Assembly: GCF_009674885.1 (NCBI RefSeq)
Contig: NZ_WKKA01000008.1
Location: forward strand, 1-64,000
Length of the DNA: 64,000 nucleotides
Direction of reading: 5' to 3'
Source of the DNA: Paracoccus sp. S-4012
GTDB lineage: Bacteria > Pseudomonadota > Alphaproteobacteria > Rhodobacterales > Rhodobacteraceae
Shown here: piece after piece, positions 1 to 9,534 of the stretch
Layout of the letters: each line of letters begins with the position of its first letter
How positions within the stretch are numbered: the first letter of the stretch is position 1
Program-made: the position numbers and the translations under genes
Notes under the pieces: model-generated
Told to the model about the DNA's origin: nothing
The model's database searches: none
Seen by the model: the letters and a program-made list of their open reading frames with translations, nothing else

Positions 1-61
1 CGGCTTCCTGTTCCTTGATCATCCCGATGATCTGCGCATCGGTGAAGCGGCTTTTCCTCAT
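1..61 (-). CDS. IS3-family transposase OrfA, N-terminus only
   Basis: The first 20 codons of a minus-strand gene run off the left edge. They read M-R-K-S-R-F-T-D-A-Q-I-I-G-M-I-K-E-Q-E-A, the standard start of IS3-family OrfA proteins, whose N-terminal helix-turn-helix binds the element ends. The start codon lies at 59-61. OrfA is normally about 90-100 residues and works as a frameshift fusion with OrfB, which would lie outside the window. The family call rests on this short but very characteristic segment; the subgroup cannot be told. Confidence 0.8.
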   Translation of the reverse strand, partial: MRKSRFTDAQIIGMIKEQEA

Positions 62-127
62 CTCGTCTGCTCCTTCAGGTCGGGCAGACTCTACATCACG
101 GCGAGGGAGCTTACGGGGGGCAGGTCA
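1..127 (-). mobile_element. Edge of an IS3-type insertion sequence
   Basis: Upstream of the OrfA start, the minus strand begins TGACCTGCCCCCCGTA (112-127), resembling the TGACC-type terminal inverted repeats of alphaproteobacterial IS3 elements. The element would therefore end near 127 and continue left out of the window. The opposite end and target-site duplication cannot be seen, so the boundary is inferred. Confidence 0.55.
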
Positions 128-301
128 ATGCCTTCCGCACGACCTCCCACGGCGATTCCATGAACTTGCATTGCAGCGACGCGATCCGCCGGCGTCTCAT
201 GGGCCATGCTCCGCTCGACGAGGGCGAAAATCCTACGCATAGGGTCTTCCGGCCGAGGCACTCGCCGTCGGGATCAACGCGGTTCGGGACGAAGGATCGG
301 A

Positions 302-325
302 CAGAAACTGCGGACGCAGTTTCTG
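302..325. repeat. Perfect inverted repeat with 11-bp arms
   Basis: CAGAAACTGCG and its exact complement CGCAGTTTCTG are separated by two bases. It lies in the 258-bp stretch (128-385) between the IS end and the TRAP protein, where no convincing gene is seen. It follows the terminator at 341-366 on the minus strand and could be a second, backup hairpin. Confidence 0.5.
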
Positions 326-340
326 GCAGCGGAAAGAGAA

Positions 341-366
341 AACCGCCGCCCCGAGGGGCGGCGGTT
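341..366 (-). terminator. Rho-independent terminator of the TRAP binding-protein gene
   Basis: A GC-rich perfect stem, AACCGCCGCCCC/GGGGCGGCGGTT, begins 20 bp past the stop codon of the TRAP binding-protein gene. On the minus strand it is followed by a T-rich run (TTTTCTCTTT). This is the best intrinsic terminator in the window and suggests the gene ends its transcription unit. Confidence 0.85.
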
Positions 367-385
367 CTGCGTTCAGCCTTGCGGA

Positions 386-1582
<1,197 letters not shown>

Positions 1583-1641
1583 CTAGCGGCCGATGGCCGC
1601 TTGTCTACGATGGCGTGGCGGCCGCCGCCGCATTCATCCGG

Positions 1642-1953
1642 TCACGCCGCGTTCGCGGCGGCCTTCTCGACCAGTTCAGGGTCCCGCTCTATCACCGACA
1701 GCAGCAGCCGGGCGGCGACATCGGGCTTGCGGCGGCCTTGTTCCCAGTTGTTGATGGTGGCAGCCGGGATGCCGAACCGCTTCTCGAACTGGGCGGCGGA
1801 ACGCGCGACCTTCTTGCGTATGGCCTTTATCCGCGCGGGCGGCATTGGATCAATGTTCTCGACCTCAAGCGCAATCTCGCCCCGCTTCCAGGCGACGGCT
1901 TCGCGTAGGGCTTCCTCAAGCTCAAGCCCGAATTGCGTTCGCTTCTCAGTCAT
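1642..1953 (-). CDS. HigA-like helix-turn-helix antitoxin
   Basis: A 103-residue protein whose C-terminal half carries a Cro/C1-type helix-turn-helix (about residues 55-95), including FGIPAATINNWEQGRRKP, typical of HigA-like antitoxins. Such proteins bind and neutralise the partner toxin and repress their own promoter. The gene overlaps the 3' end of the toxin gene by 8 bp, giving the toxin-first order of higBA modules and implying coupled translation. Paired inverted repeats upstream of the toxin (2280-2326) are the likely operator. Assignment rests on the HTH motif and the gene pair. Confidence 0.85.
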   Translation of the reverse strand: MTEKRTQFGLELEEALREAVAWKRGEIALEVENIDPMPPARIKAIRKKVARSAAQFEKRFGIPAATINNWEQGRRKPDVAARLLLSVIERDPELVEKAAANAA

Positions 1954-2269
1954 CGGTCATCTCCTTGATCGCCGAGAAGATCGCCTTGCAGTCATCCGCT
2001 GATAGATCGGCCTGTTCGTTCTTGGCATAGGCCTTCAGCATCACCGCCACGTCATCACCTATCATCAGCAGGTAAACAGCCCGTCCGCCGCCGCTCTTCC
2101 CCTTGTTGCCAAGTGGGAAGCGGATTTTCCGAACCCCCTTGAGGCCGATCACCACATCACCAGCGGCCGGATTGGCCACGATCGACGCGTGAAGGGCGGC
2201 AACTTTTGCCTCGGTCGCCCGGATTCGCTTGAGATCCTTCAAGTAGCGCCGGGTCCGAACGATCTTCAT
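1946..2269 (-). CDS. RelE/HigB-like toxin
   Basis: A small basic protein of the RelE/HigB superfamily, ribosome-dependent mRNA endonucleases. It begins M-K-I-V-R-T-R-R-Y-L-K-D-L and contains GGGRAVYLLMIGDDVAVML, the central strands of this family, with K and R residues expected around the active site. I chose the ATG at 2269; an in-frame ATG at 2287 would add six residues (MAHLSG) but lies inside an operator-like repeat and a possible promoter (TTGACC at 2299-2304, 17-bp spacer), which would make the 2269 start nearly leaderless. The antitoxin gene follows with an 8-bp overlap. Confidence 0.85.
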   Translation of the reverse strand: MKIVRTRRYLKDLKRIRATEAKVAALHASIVANPAAGDVVIGLKGVRKIRFPLGNKGKSGGGRAVYLLMIGDDVAVMLKAYAKNEQADLSADDCKAIFSAIKEMTDD

Positions 2270-2279
2270 GCCAGAAAGA

Positions 2280-2326
2280 TGCGCCATTGGCGTAAGTCGG
2301 TCAAGAGAAGTTACGCCACCGGCGCA
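2280..2326. promoter_or_regulatory. Paired operator-like repeats upstream of the toxin-antitoxin genes
   Basis: TGCGCCATTGGCGTAA (2280-2295) and its reverse complement with two changes, TTACGCCACCGGCGCA (2311-2326), face each other across 15 bp. Each copy is itself a near-palindrome (GCGCC/GGCG). They flank a TTGACC on the minus strand and overlap where the -10 would be. This is what is expected of an autoregulatory operator bound by the HigA-like dimer. The role is inferred from position and symmetry. Confidence 0.65.
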
Positions 2327-2435
2327 ACGTCGCGTTCACCGGTTCTGCCTGTCCGGCACGGGGCTTTCCTTAGCCCGCCTGCTGTGGAACAGATCGCACG
2401 GGGCGCGACAGCGCGGGAGCGGGGGCCGAGGCGGC

Positions 2436-3311
2436 ATGGCGGCACGGGGCTTGGATCGGGAAGCGCGGCAGGGGCTGGCCCTGGTGGCGCCGCCCTTCGC
2501 CTATGTGCTGCTGGTCATGGCCGCGCCGCTGCTGGTCATGCTGGCGACCAGCCTGTTCCTCTTCAAGACCGGCTACCGCGAGTACGTCGAGGGCTTCACC
2601 CTCGCCAACTACCTGCAGGTCTGGGCGGATCCGATCTTCCGCGCGCTGATGCTGCGCTCGCTCTGGGTGGCGGGTCTGGTGACGCTGGCAACCGTCGTGC
2701 TGGCCTTCCCTGTCGCCTATTTCCTCAGCTTCGTGGTCTCGCCGCAGAGAAAGGCCTTGTGGCTCTTCCTCATCACCATCCCGTTCTGGACCAGCTACCT
2801 GATCCGGGTGTTCCTGTGGTCGGTGATCCTCGCGCCGAACGGGGTCGTGAACTCGATCCTCGATTTCTTCGGCCTGATCGAGCGCCCGCTGAGGATGCTC
2901 AACAGCGTCGAGGCAATCGTCGTGACGCTCTCGCATGCCTACGCGCCCTTCGCGATCCTGCCGATCTTCGTCGCGCTCGAGCGAATCGACCGGGCGCTGC
3001 TCGAGGCGGGGCGCGACCTCGGCGAGAACCGGGTGATGACCTTCCTGCGCGTGACCCTGCCGCTCGCCATGCCGGGCGTCGTCGCGGCGGCGCTGATCGT
3101 CTTCATCCCGACCATCGGCGACTATGTGACGCCCACGCTGATCGGCGGCGGCCGGGTGCCGATGATCGCCAACATGATCCAGAGCCAGATGCTCGACCAG
3201 GACAACCGCCCCCTCGGCTCGGCCATCGCGGTCACGGCGATGCTGGTCGTCGCGGTGCTGGCCGCAGTCTTCATGGCGTTGAACCGGCGCTTCCTGAAGG
3301 TGCGCGCATGA
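2436..3311 (+). CDS. Polyamine-type ABC transporter permease, PotB family
   Basis: The first inner-membrane permease of a spermidine/putrescine-type importer. The 291-residue product has about six membrane segments and the EAA loop that contacts the ATPase (EAGRDLGENRVMTFLRVTLP, about residues 190-209). The chosen ATG follows a purine-rich stretch; the frame is open further upstream but that part is unlike a transporter. The gene overlaps the next permease by 4 bp (ATGA). A binding-protein gene normally heads such operons but is absent; a toxin-antitoxin module lies immediately upstream on the other strand. The actual ligand is unknown. Confidence 0.9.
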   Translation: MAARGLDREARQGLALVAPPFAYVLLVMAAPLLVMLATSLFLFKTGYREYVEGFTLANYLQVWADPIFRALMLRSLWVAGLVTLATVVLAFPVAYFLSFVVSPQRKALWLFLITIPFWTSYLIRVFLWSVILAPNGVVNSILDFFGLIERPLRMLNSVEAIVVTLSHAYAPFAILPIFVALERIDRALLEAGRDLGENRVMTFLRVTLPLAMPGVVAAALIVFIPTIGDYVTPTLIGGGRVPMIANMIQSQMLDQDNRPLGSAIAVTAMLVVAVLAAVFMALNRRFLKVRA

Positions 3312-4111
3312 GGCCGAACTGGCTCGGAGCCTATGCGCTCCTCTACCTGCTGTTCCTCTACGCGCCGATCCTGCTGCTGCCGCTCTTCGCGTTCAACGAC
3401 GCCACCATCGTCGCCTTCCCGCTGCGCGGCTTCACCACCCAGTGGTTTGGCGAGATGTGGGAGAATGCGACCCTGCGCCGGGCGCTTGGCAATTCGCTCA
3501 TCATCGCCGGCTCCTCGGCGGTGCTCTCGACCTGCCTGGGCATCTTCGCCGCCCGCGCCTCGACCCGCTTCCGCTTTCCGGCCAAGGGCGGGATCATGGG
3601 CGCGATCATGCTGCCGTTGGTCCTGCCCGAGATCATCGTCGCCATGTCGCTGCTGGTGGTGCTGCTCTCGATCGGCGTCACGCTCTCGATCGTCACGGTA
3701 ATCGTCGGTCACACGCTGATCTGCATGCCCTATGCGATCACGGTCCTCACCACCGCCTTCGCCTCGCTCGACCCCGCCTTCGAGGAAGCCGCGCAGGATC
3801 TGGGCGAGAGCAAGTGGGGCGCCTTCCGGCTGGTGATCCTGCCCCTGGTGATGCCCGGCATCATCTCGGCGCTGCTGATCTCGTTCACGGTGTCGCTGGA
3901 CGAGTTCATCATTGCCTTCTTCCTCGCCGGGAACCAGCCGACGCTGCCGACCTACATCTTCAGCCAATTGCGGTTCCCGGCCTCGATCCCGATGATCATG
4001 GCCCTGGGGACGGTGCTGGTGCTGCTGTCGATCGTGATGCTGACCATCGCCGAGTATTTCCGCCGCCGCGGCGCCGCCCGCACCGGCCAGAACGACCGAG
4101 GCTTCCTGTGA
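3308..4111 (+). CDS. Polyamine-type ABC transporter permease, PotC family
   Basis: The second permease, 267 residues, forming the channel with the PotB-like subunit. It has about six hydrophobic segments and an EAA loop (FEEAAQDLGESKWGAFRLVI, about residues 158-177), followed by the FTVSLDEFIIAFF segment typical of PotC. Its ATG overlaps the preceding stop codon, and its own stop overlaps the GTG of the ATPase gene, so the three genes form one tightly coupled operon. Confidence 0.92.
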   Translation: MRPNWLGAYALLYLLFLYAPILLLPLFAFNDATIVAFPLRGFTTQWFGEMWENATLRRALGNSLIIAGSSAVLSTCLGIFAARASTRFRFPAKGGIMGAIMLPLVLPEIIVAMSLLVVLLSIGVTLSIVTVIVGHTLICMPYAITVLTTAFASLDPAFEEAAQDLGESKWGAFRLVILPLVMPGIISALLISFTVSLDEFIIAFFLAGNQPTLPTYIFSQLRFPASIPMIMALGTVLVLLSIVMLTIAEYFRRRGAARTGQNDRGFL

Positions 4112-5292
4112 GCGACCCGACCCCCGCACCCGCCGCCGTGACCCGGCCCGCGCGTCAGCGCCCGCCGCCGCGCACCCCGCGGGCCGAGGCCCGGCCGATG
4201 ATCGAGTTCCGCGACGTCCACAAGCATTACGCCGACTACCACGCGCTGCGCGGCATCAGCGCGACGATCCGCGAGGGCGAGTTCTTCTCGCTCCTCGGCC
4301 CCTCCGGCTGCGGCAAGACCACGCTCTTGCGGACCATCGCCGGGTTCGAGGACATCTCCTCGGGCGCGGTGCTGATCGACGGCCGCGACATGGCCCAGGT
4401 GCCCGCGAACGTGCGGCCGACGAACATGGTGTTCCAGTCCTACGCCATCTTCCCGCACCTGACCGTGGCGCAGAACGTGGGCTTCGGCCTCCGCCGTGAC
4501 CGCCGCGGGCGGATGGAGAAGGACCGCGCCGTGGCCGAGGCGCTGGAGATGGTGGGCCTCGGCGGCTACGGTGCGCGGGCGGCGCATGCGCTCTCCGGCG
4601 GGCAGCGGCAACGGGTGGCACTCGCCCGCGCGCTGATCCTCAAGCCCAAGGTGCTGCTGCTCGACGAGCCGCTCTCGGCTCTCGATCGCAAGATGCGCGA
4701 GCAGATGCAGGTCGAACTTATCAAGCTGCAGCGCCAGGTCGGCATCACCTTCGTCCTCGTCACCCACGACCAGGAGGAGGCGCTGGTCATGTCGGACCGC
4801 ATCGCCGTCATGTTCGAGGGCGAGATCGCGCAGCTGGACGAGCCGGAGGCGCTCTATGCCCGCCCGGTGGACCGGCGCGTGGCGGATTTCATCGGCGTGA
4901 TGAACTTCCTGCCGGCCGAGGTGCTGGGTGACGGCGGCGAGGTCGTCGCGGTGCGCATCGCGGGGCTTGGCATCGTCGAGATCCCGGCGGCCCAGATCAG
5001 CCGCGCCATGCCCGGCGACCCCGGCCCGAGCGTCGGCTTCCGCCCCGAGACGATGACGCTGCTCGGCGCCGGGGAGGAGCCGCGCGGAGCCGTCCAGGTC
5101 TCGCGGGGCGTGATCGATGAGGTCGTCTATTACGGGGACATGACCTATTACGACATCCGCCTCGAGGGTATGGGCGAGGCGGTCGAGCCGGTCCGCATCT
5201 CGATGCGCAACGTGTTCGGGCGCGACGTGCCGGCGGTGGGCATACCGGTGCGGGTGGCGTGGTCGCCGGGCGCACTGGTGCTGTTCCGTTAG
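4108..5292 (+). CDS. Polyamine-type ABC transporter ATP-binding protein, PotA family
   Basis: The ATPase of the importer. It has a Walker A (GPSGCGKTT), a Q-loop (VFQSYAIFPHLT), the signature LSGGQRQRVALARAL, a Walker B (LLLDEPLSALD), an H-loop (THDQEEA) and a C-terminal TOBE-like domain (about residues 275-394). A GTG overlapping the previous stop (4108) gives a 394-residue product with a proline-rich 30-residue N-terminus; an ATG at 4198 (MIEFRDV) would give 364 residues, closer to typical PotA length. I kept the coupled GTG but the shorter form is quite possible. Confidence 0.92.
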   Translation: MSDPTPAPAAVTRPARQRPPPRTPRAEARPMIEFRDVHKHYADYHALRGISATIREGEFFSLLGPSGCGKTTLLRTIAGFEDISSGAVLIDGRDMAQVPANVRPTNMVFQSYAIFPHLTVAQNVGFGLRRDRRGRMEKDRAVAEALEMVGLGGYGARAAHALSGGQRQRVALARALILKPKVLLLDEPLSALDRKMREQMQVELIKLQRQVGITFVLVTHDQEEALVMSDRIAVMFEGEIAQLDEPEALYARPVDRRVADFIGVMNFLPAEVLGDGGEVVAVRIAGLGIVEIPAAQISRAMPGDPGPSVGFRPETMTLLGAGEEPRGAVQVSRGVIDEVVYYGDMTYYDIRLEGMGEAVEPVRISMRNVFGRDVPAVGIPVRVAWSPGALVLFR

Positions 5293-5309
5293 CCTGACCG
5301 CGATGGTAA

Positions 5310-5672
5310 ACTCGTAGCGTCCAGTGGACGGCCGAGCCGTGGCGCCGTCCGAAGGCGGCCGGCTATCTGCCGGTCGATGTCGATGTGCGCGGCGGCGCGG
5401 ATTCCGTCATTCAGTTTGCGGAACTCACTCGGCCCTCGGCGCTGATGACGACGCCGTCGCTGGCGCAGTTCCTGATCGACCGGATGAAGGAACGCGCGGG
5501 GCGCGAGGTCAGCTCGCTCGGCCTGCGTGCGGTTTTCGTGGTCGGCGAAATCGGCGTCGGCATTCCCGCGATCAAGAAGAAGATCGAGGACGCCTATGGC
5601 TGCCGCGTCTGCGACCGGATCGTGCCGGCCGGGCAGACGCTCGCCTTCTCCTGCGACAGCGACGAATATCAC
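5310..5672 (+). pseudogene. Fragment of a phenylacetate-CoA-ligase-like gene
   Basis: The translated segment contains [19 protein letters not shown] and [21 protein letters not shown], then [15 protein letters not shown], which match the central part of PaaK-like adenylate-forming ligases (normally about 430 residues, activating aromatic acids with CoA). Only about 120 codons remain. A stop at 5307-5309 closes the frame upstream, no start or ATP-binding N-terminal domain is present, and at about 5672 the homology switches abruptly to a transporter binding protein. It is a remnant, probably from a deletion within an aromatic-acid uptake and activation operon. Confidence 0.7.
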
Positions 5673-6280
5673 GATATCGGCGCGAACATCGCGCGGACCT
5701 GGTATGACGTGGACGGCGTCAATGCCATCCTCGACGTGCCGGTGTCCTCGATCGCGGCGGCGGTGGTGGACATCAGCGACAGCAAGGGCGGCGCCACCCT
5801 GCTCTCGGCCGCGGCGTCGAGCATCTTCACGCGCGAGAGCTGCCGCCCCTCGACGGTGCAGTGGACCTACGACACCAAGGCCTTTGCCGCCGGCACCGGC
5901 CGCAGTCTGGTCGAGGCCGGTGCGACGAAGTGGTTCTTCATCACCGCGGATTACAAATTCGGCCATACGCTTCAGCAGACCGTCTCCGAGGTCGTCGTCG
6001 AAGGCGGCGGCGAGATCGTCGGCTCGGTGGCGGTGCCGCTCGAGTCCACGGACTTCTCGTCCTTCCTGCTCCAAGGCCATGAGCAGCGGCGCCGATGTGG
6101 TCGCCCTGGCGAGTTCCGGCTGCGATACCTCGACCGCGATCAAGCAGGCGTTCGAGTTCGGCCTGCCGCAATCGGGTCAGAAGCTCGCGGCCATGACGAT
6201 GTTGCTGACCGATGCCAAGGCGATCGGTCTGGAGACCGCGCAGGGGCTGGTCCTCCTGAGCAACGGATGCGACTTGAATC
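5673..6280 (+). pseudogene. Fragment of a LivK-type ABC substrate-binding protein gene, frameshifted
   Basis: From [15 protein letters not shown] onward the sequence matches the middle of branched-chain amino-acid-type (LivK/UrtA-like) periplasmic binding proteins: [46 protein letters not shown] and [10 protein letters not shown]. An extra G at 6075-6076 breaks the frame; homology continues in the other frame as [24 protein letters not shown] and [13 protein letters not shown]. It fades near 6280, well before a full C-terminal lobe. Signal peptide and N-terminal lobe are missing because the gene is joined to the ligase fragment. Clearly non-functional. Confidence 0.75.
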
Positions 6281-6422
6281 CCCTGGCGCCGCGCCGGCGC
6301 GCTTCCGGGGAGAACCTGTTCGTCTCGGGCATGTTGCCCGCGCTGATGGCAACGCTGGCCCCGCGCAGCGGGAAGGCGACGGCGTTTGCGTCGCCCCTGC
6401 GCCCCGTGCTAATCGGCCCGCC

Positions 6423-7721
6423 ATGACCGCTCCGAAGCGCCTCTTCATCAAGACCTATGGCTGTCAGATGAATGTCTATGACAGCGAGCGCATGGCCGCG
6501 GCCATGGGCGCCGAGGGCTATGTCCAGACCGACAGCGCCGACGACGCGGACATGGTGCTGCTGAACACCTGCCATATCCGCGAGAAGGCGGCCGAGAAGC
6601 TCTATTCCGACCTCGGGCGGCTGAAGCCGCTGAAGGCGGCGCGGCCGGACCTGAAGATCGGCGTCGCCGGCTGCGTGGCGCAGGCGGAGGGTGAGGTCAT
6701 CCGCGCGCGGATGCCGCTGGTCGATCTCGTCGTCGGCCCGCAGGCCTATTACCGCCTGCCGGCGATGGCGCGCGGCGAGGCGCCCGCGGTCGTGACCGAC
6801 TTCCCGGCCGAGGACAAGTTCGACCACCTGCCGCCCGCGACCCGCCGCGCGCCCACCGCCTTCCTGACCGTGCAGGAGGGCTGCGACAAGTTCTGCGCCT
6901 TCTGCGTCGTCCCCTACACCCGCGGCGCCGAGGTCAGCCGCCCCGCCGCCCGCATCATCGCCGAGGCGCAGGGCCTCGTCGCGCGCGGCGTGGGCGAGAT
7001 CACGCTGCTGGGGCAGAACGTCAACGGCTGGCATGGCGAGGACGGGCAGGGGCTCGGCCACCTGATCCGCGCGCTTGCCGGGATCGAGGGGCTGGCGCGG
7101 ATCCGCTACACCACCAGCCACCCCAACGACATGGCCGAGGACCTGATCGCCGCCCATCGCGACGTGCCGCAGCTGATGCCCTACCTGCACCTGCCGGTGC
7201 AGTCGGGGTCCGACCGCATCCTCAAGGCCATGAACCGCCGCCACACTGCGGACCACTACCTGCGCCTCGTGGACCGCATCCGCGCGGCGCGGCCGGACAT
7301 CCTGCTGACCTCGGATTTCATCACCGGCTTCCCCGGCGAGACCGACGCGGACCACGCCGCCACCCTGCGCCTTGTCGAGCAGGTCGGCTTCGCCACCGCC
7401 TTCAGCTTCGCCTATTCCGCCCGTCCCGGCACCCCCGCTGCGGACCGCACGCCGGTCCCGCGCGAACTCGCCGAGGCGCGGCTGCATGAGTTGCAGGCGC
7501 TGTTGACCCGCCAGCAGAAGGCCGCGCAGCAGGCAATGGTCGGGCGCACGGTCGGCGTCCTCTTCGAGAAGCCGGGCCGCAAGCCGGGGCAGATGGTCGG
7601 CAAGTCCGATTACCTGCATTCGGTCTTCGTCGAGGCACCCGAGGCGAAGGCGGGCGACCTCGTGCAGGTCCGCATCATAGGTTCCGCCGCGAACAGCCTC
7701 GAGGGGAGGCTCGTGGCGTGA
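6423..7721 (+). CDS. miaB: tRNA-2-methylthio-N6-dimethylallyladenosine synthase
   Basis: A radical-SAM methylthiotransferase that adds the 2-methylthio group to i6A37 of tRNAs reading UNN codons. The 432-residue protein has the N-terminal UPF0004 domain with cluster cysteines C14, C50 and C84 ([25 protein letters not shown]), the radical-SAM CxxxCxxC (C154, C158, C161) and a C-terminal TRAM domain. The ATG was chosen because [19 protein letters not shown] is the family start; the frame happens to be open upstream through the pseudogene remnant, but that is unrelated. The SMR gene overlaps its end by 4 bp. Confidence 0.97.
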   Translation: MTAPKRLFIKTYGCQMNVYDSERMAAAMGAEGYVQTDSADDADMVLLNTCHIREKAAEKLYSDLGRLKPLKAARPDLKIGVAGCVAQAEGEVIRARMPLVDLVVGPQAYYRLPAMARGEAPAVVTDFPAEDKFDHLPPATRRAPTAFLTVQEGCDKFCAFCVVPYTRGAEVSRPAARIIAEAQGLVARGVGEITLLGQNVNGWHGEDGQGLGHLIRALAGIEGLARIRYTTSHPNDMAEDLIAAHRDVPQLMPYLHLPVQSGSDRILKAMNRRHTADHYLRLVDRIRAARPDILLTSDFITGFPGETDADHAATLRLVEQVGFATAFSFAYSARPGTPAADRTPVPRELAEARLHELQALLTRQQKAAQQAMVGRTVGVLFEKPGRKPGQMVGKSDYLHSVFVEAPEAKAGDLVQVRIIGSAANSLEGRLVA

Positions 7722-8056
7722 CCCCCGCGGTCTGGGCGGCGCTCATCATCGCGGTCGCCTTCGAGGTCGTCGGGACGACGTTGCTGCAGGCATCTCAGCA
7801 GTTCACCAAACCCTGGGCCGTGGCGGGGATGCTCCTCTGCTACGCGCTCTCGTTCTACCTGCTCTCGCAGGCGTTGCGGGTGCTGCCGCTGGGCGTTGCC
7901 TATGCGCTCTGGAGCGGGTTCGGCATCATGCTGGTGACGCTGATCGGCCTCGTGGTGTTCCGCCAGCGGCTCGACACCGCGGCGGTCGTGGGTATCGGGC
8001 TGATCGTCGCGGGCGTGGTGGTCATCAACCTGCTGTCGGAGACGACCACCCACTGA
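7718..8056 (+). CDS. Small multidrug resistance (SMR) family transporter
   Basis: A 112-residue protein with four membrane helices, the size of EmrE/SugE proteins that exchange protons for quaternary ammonium or guanidinium compounds. The conserved membrane-embedded glutamate is in helix 1 ([15 protein letters not shown]), and [10 protein letters not shown] in helix 3 is the dimerisation signature. Translation starts at a GTG overlapping the miaB stop (GTGA). Whether it belongs to the EmrE or the guanidinium-exporter branch is not decided here. Confidence 0.92.
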   Translation: MTPAVWAALIIAVAFEVVGTTLLQASQQFTKPWAVAGMLLCYALSFYLLSQALRVLPLGVAYALWSGFGIMLVTLIGLVVFRQRLDTAAVVGIGLIVAGVVVINLLSETTTH

Positions 8057-8064
8057 GCCAACGG

Positions 8065-8109
8065 TCCTTCGTACGAAGGATCGTATCAGAACCTTCGTAC
8101 GAAGGTTCT
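8065..8109. terminator. Two linked palindromes between convergent genes
   Basis: TCCTTCGTACGAAGGA (8065-8080) and AGAACCTTCGTACGAAGGTTCT (8088-8109) are perfect palindromes sharing the core CCTTCGTACGAAGG. They fill the 54-bp gap between the end of the SMR gene and the end of proS, a natural place for a two-way terminator, but neither has a clear T-run. They could also be a dispersed protein-binding or repeat unit. The structure is certain; the function is inferred. Confidence 0.6.
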
Positions 8110-8110
8110 G

Positions 8111-9478
8111 TCAGCCGACGGCGACCGGATATTCCCGGGCTTTCACCGGCGCATAGGCGGCGGCCACCCGCTCCACCGCGTCGGCAGGCGACAGCACCTC
8201 GGTCTCGCCGGTGCGGCGGTTCGTCAACTCGACCGTGTTGCTGGCCAGCCCCCGCGGTCCGGCGGTGATGCGCCAGGGCAGGCCGATCAGGTCCATGGTC
8301 GCGAATTTCGCCCCCGCGCGCTCGTCGCGGTCGTCGTAGAGCGCCTCCAGCCCCCGCTCGGCAAGCGCGGCATAGAGCGCCTCGCAGGCGCCATCGGTCG
8401 CGGCGTCGCCCTGCTTGAGGTTGACGATGCCGACAGGGAAGGGCGTCACCCCCTCGGGCCAGATGATGCCGCGCTCGTCATGGCTGGCCTCGATGATCGC
8501 GCCGAGGAGGCGGCTGACGCCGATGCCGTGGCTGCCCATATGGACCGGCTGGCGGCTGCCGTCGGGGCCGACCACCACCGCGCCCATCGGCTCGGAATAT
8601 TTGGTGCCGAAGTAGAAGATCTGGCCGACCTCGATGCCGCGGGCTTTGCGGCGGCGCGCCTCGGGGATCTGCGCGAAGAGTGCCTCGTCATGCGTCTCGT
8701 CGGTGCGGGCGTAGCGCGAGGTGAACTCCTCCAGCACGGCGCGGCACTGGGTCTCGTCGGCATAGTCGATCTGCCGGTCGCCGAAGCGCAGGTCGGTGAT
8801 CTCGCTGTCGTAGAAGACCTCAGATTCGCCCGTGTCGGCCAGCACCAGGAACTCGTGCGTGTCCTCGCCGCCGATGGGGCCTGAGTCAGCGCGCATCGGG
8901 ATCGCCTGCAGGCCCATGCGCTCGTAGGTGCGCAGGTAGCTGACCAGGTGGCGGTTGTAGGCGTGGAGCGCGGCCTCCTTCGTCAGGTCGAAGTTGTAGC
9001 CGTCCTTCATCAGGAACTCGCGCCCGCGCATGACGCCGAAGCGGGGCCGCATCTCGTCGCGGAACTTCCACTGGACGTGGTAGAGGGTCAGCGGCAGGTC
9101 GCGGTAGCTCCCGATGGCCGAGCGGAAGATGTCGGTGATCATCTCCTCATTCGTCGGGCCGTAGAGCAACTCGCGCTTGTGGCGGTCGGTGATCCGCAGC
9201 ATCTCCTGGCCGTAATCGTCGTAGCGGCCGCTCTCGCGCCAGAGTTCGGCCGGCTGCAGCGTCGGCATCAGCAGCGGGATGTGGCCCGCGCGCTGCTGCT
9301 CCTCGTGGACGATGCGCTCGATCCGCTTCAGCACCCGCCAGCCGAGCGGCAGCCAGGAATAGATGCCCGCCGCCTGCTGCCGGATCATGCCCGCGCGCAG
9401 CATCAGCCGATGGCTGACGATCTGCGCCTCGGCCGGGTTCTCCTTCAGGACGGGCAGGAAATACTGGCTCAGGCGCAT
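8111..9478 (-). CDS. proS: Prolyl-tRNA synthetase
   Basis: Charges tRNA-Pro with proline. At 455 residues it is the short alphaproteobacterial class IIa form without the editing INS domain. Motif 1 surrounds [18 protein letters not shown], motif 2 is in [21 protein letters not shown], and motif 3 is in [16 protein letters not shown]; the C-terminal anticodon-binding domain covers about residues 350-455. It stands alone, convergent with miaB-SMR and followed upstream on the same strand by the HAD gene 56 bp away. Confidence 0.97.
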   Translation of the reverse strand: MRLSQYFLPVLKENPAEAQIVSHRLMLRAGMIRQQAAGIYSWLPLGWRVLKRIERIVHEEQQRAGHIPLLMPTLQPAELWRESGRYDDYGQEMLRITDRHKRELLYGPTNEEMITDIFRSAIGSYRDLPLTLYHVQWKFRDEMRPRFGVMRGREFLMKDGYNFDLTKEAALHAYNRHLVSYLRTYERMGLQAIPMRADSGPIGGEDTHEFLVLADTGESEVFYDSEITDLRFGDRQIDYADETQCRAVLEEFTSRYARTDETHDEALFAQIPEARRRKARGIEVGQIFYFGTKYSEPMGAVVVGPDGSRQPVHMGSHGIGVSRLLGAIIEASHDERGIIWPEGVTPFPVGIVNLKQGDAATDGACEALYAALAERGLEALYDDRDERAGAKFATMDLIGLPWRITAGPRGLASNTVELTNRRTGETEVLSPADAVERVAAAYAPVKAREYPVAVG

Positions 9479-9534
9479 TCGGACGGGCTCCTCGGGGTAG
9501 GGACGCGGGAAGGGCCGGGCGCCCGGCTCGCGGG

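Noticed and set aside
128..242. Minus-strand frame (MRRIFALVERSMAHETPADR...) entering the IS edge, perhaps a gene cut by the insertion
   Set aside because: About 40 codons with no recognisable family and a stop just upstream; too weak to call.
6280..6422. A tRNA-like 3' end (GATTCAAGTC on the minus strand)
   Set aside because: No cloverleaf, acceptor stem or anticodon arm can be formed around it.
5385..7721. A 778-codon open frame running from the decayed genes straight into miaB
   Set aside because: The frame stays open only because GC-rich DNA has few stops; the 5' part matches ligase and receptor fragments and becomes meaningless after the frameshift at 6075. miaB has its own proper start at 6423.
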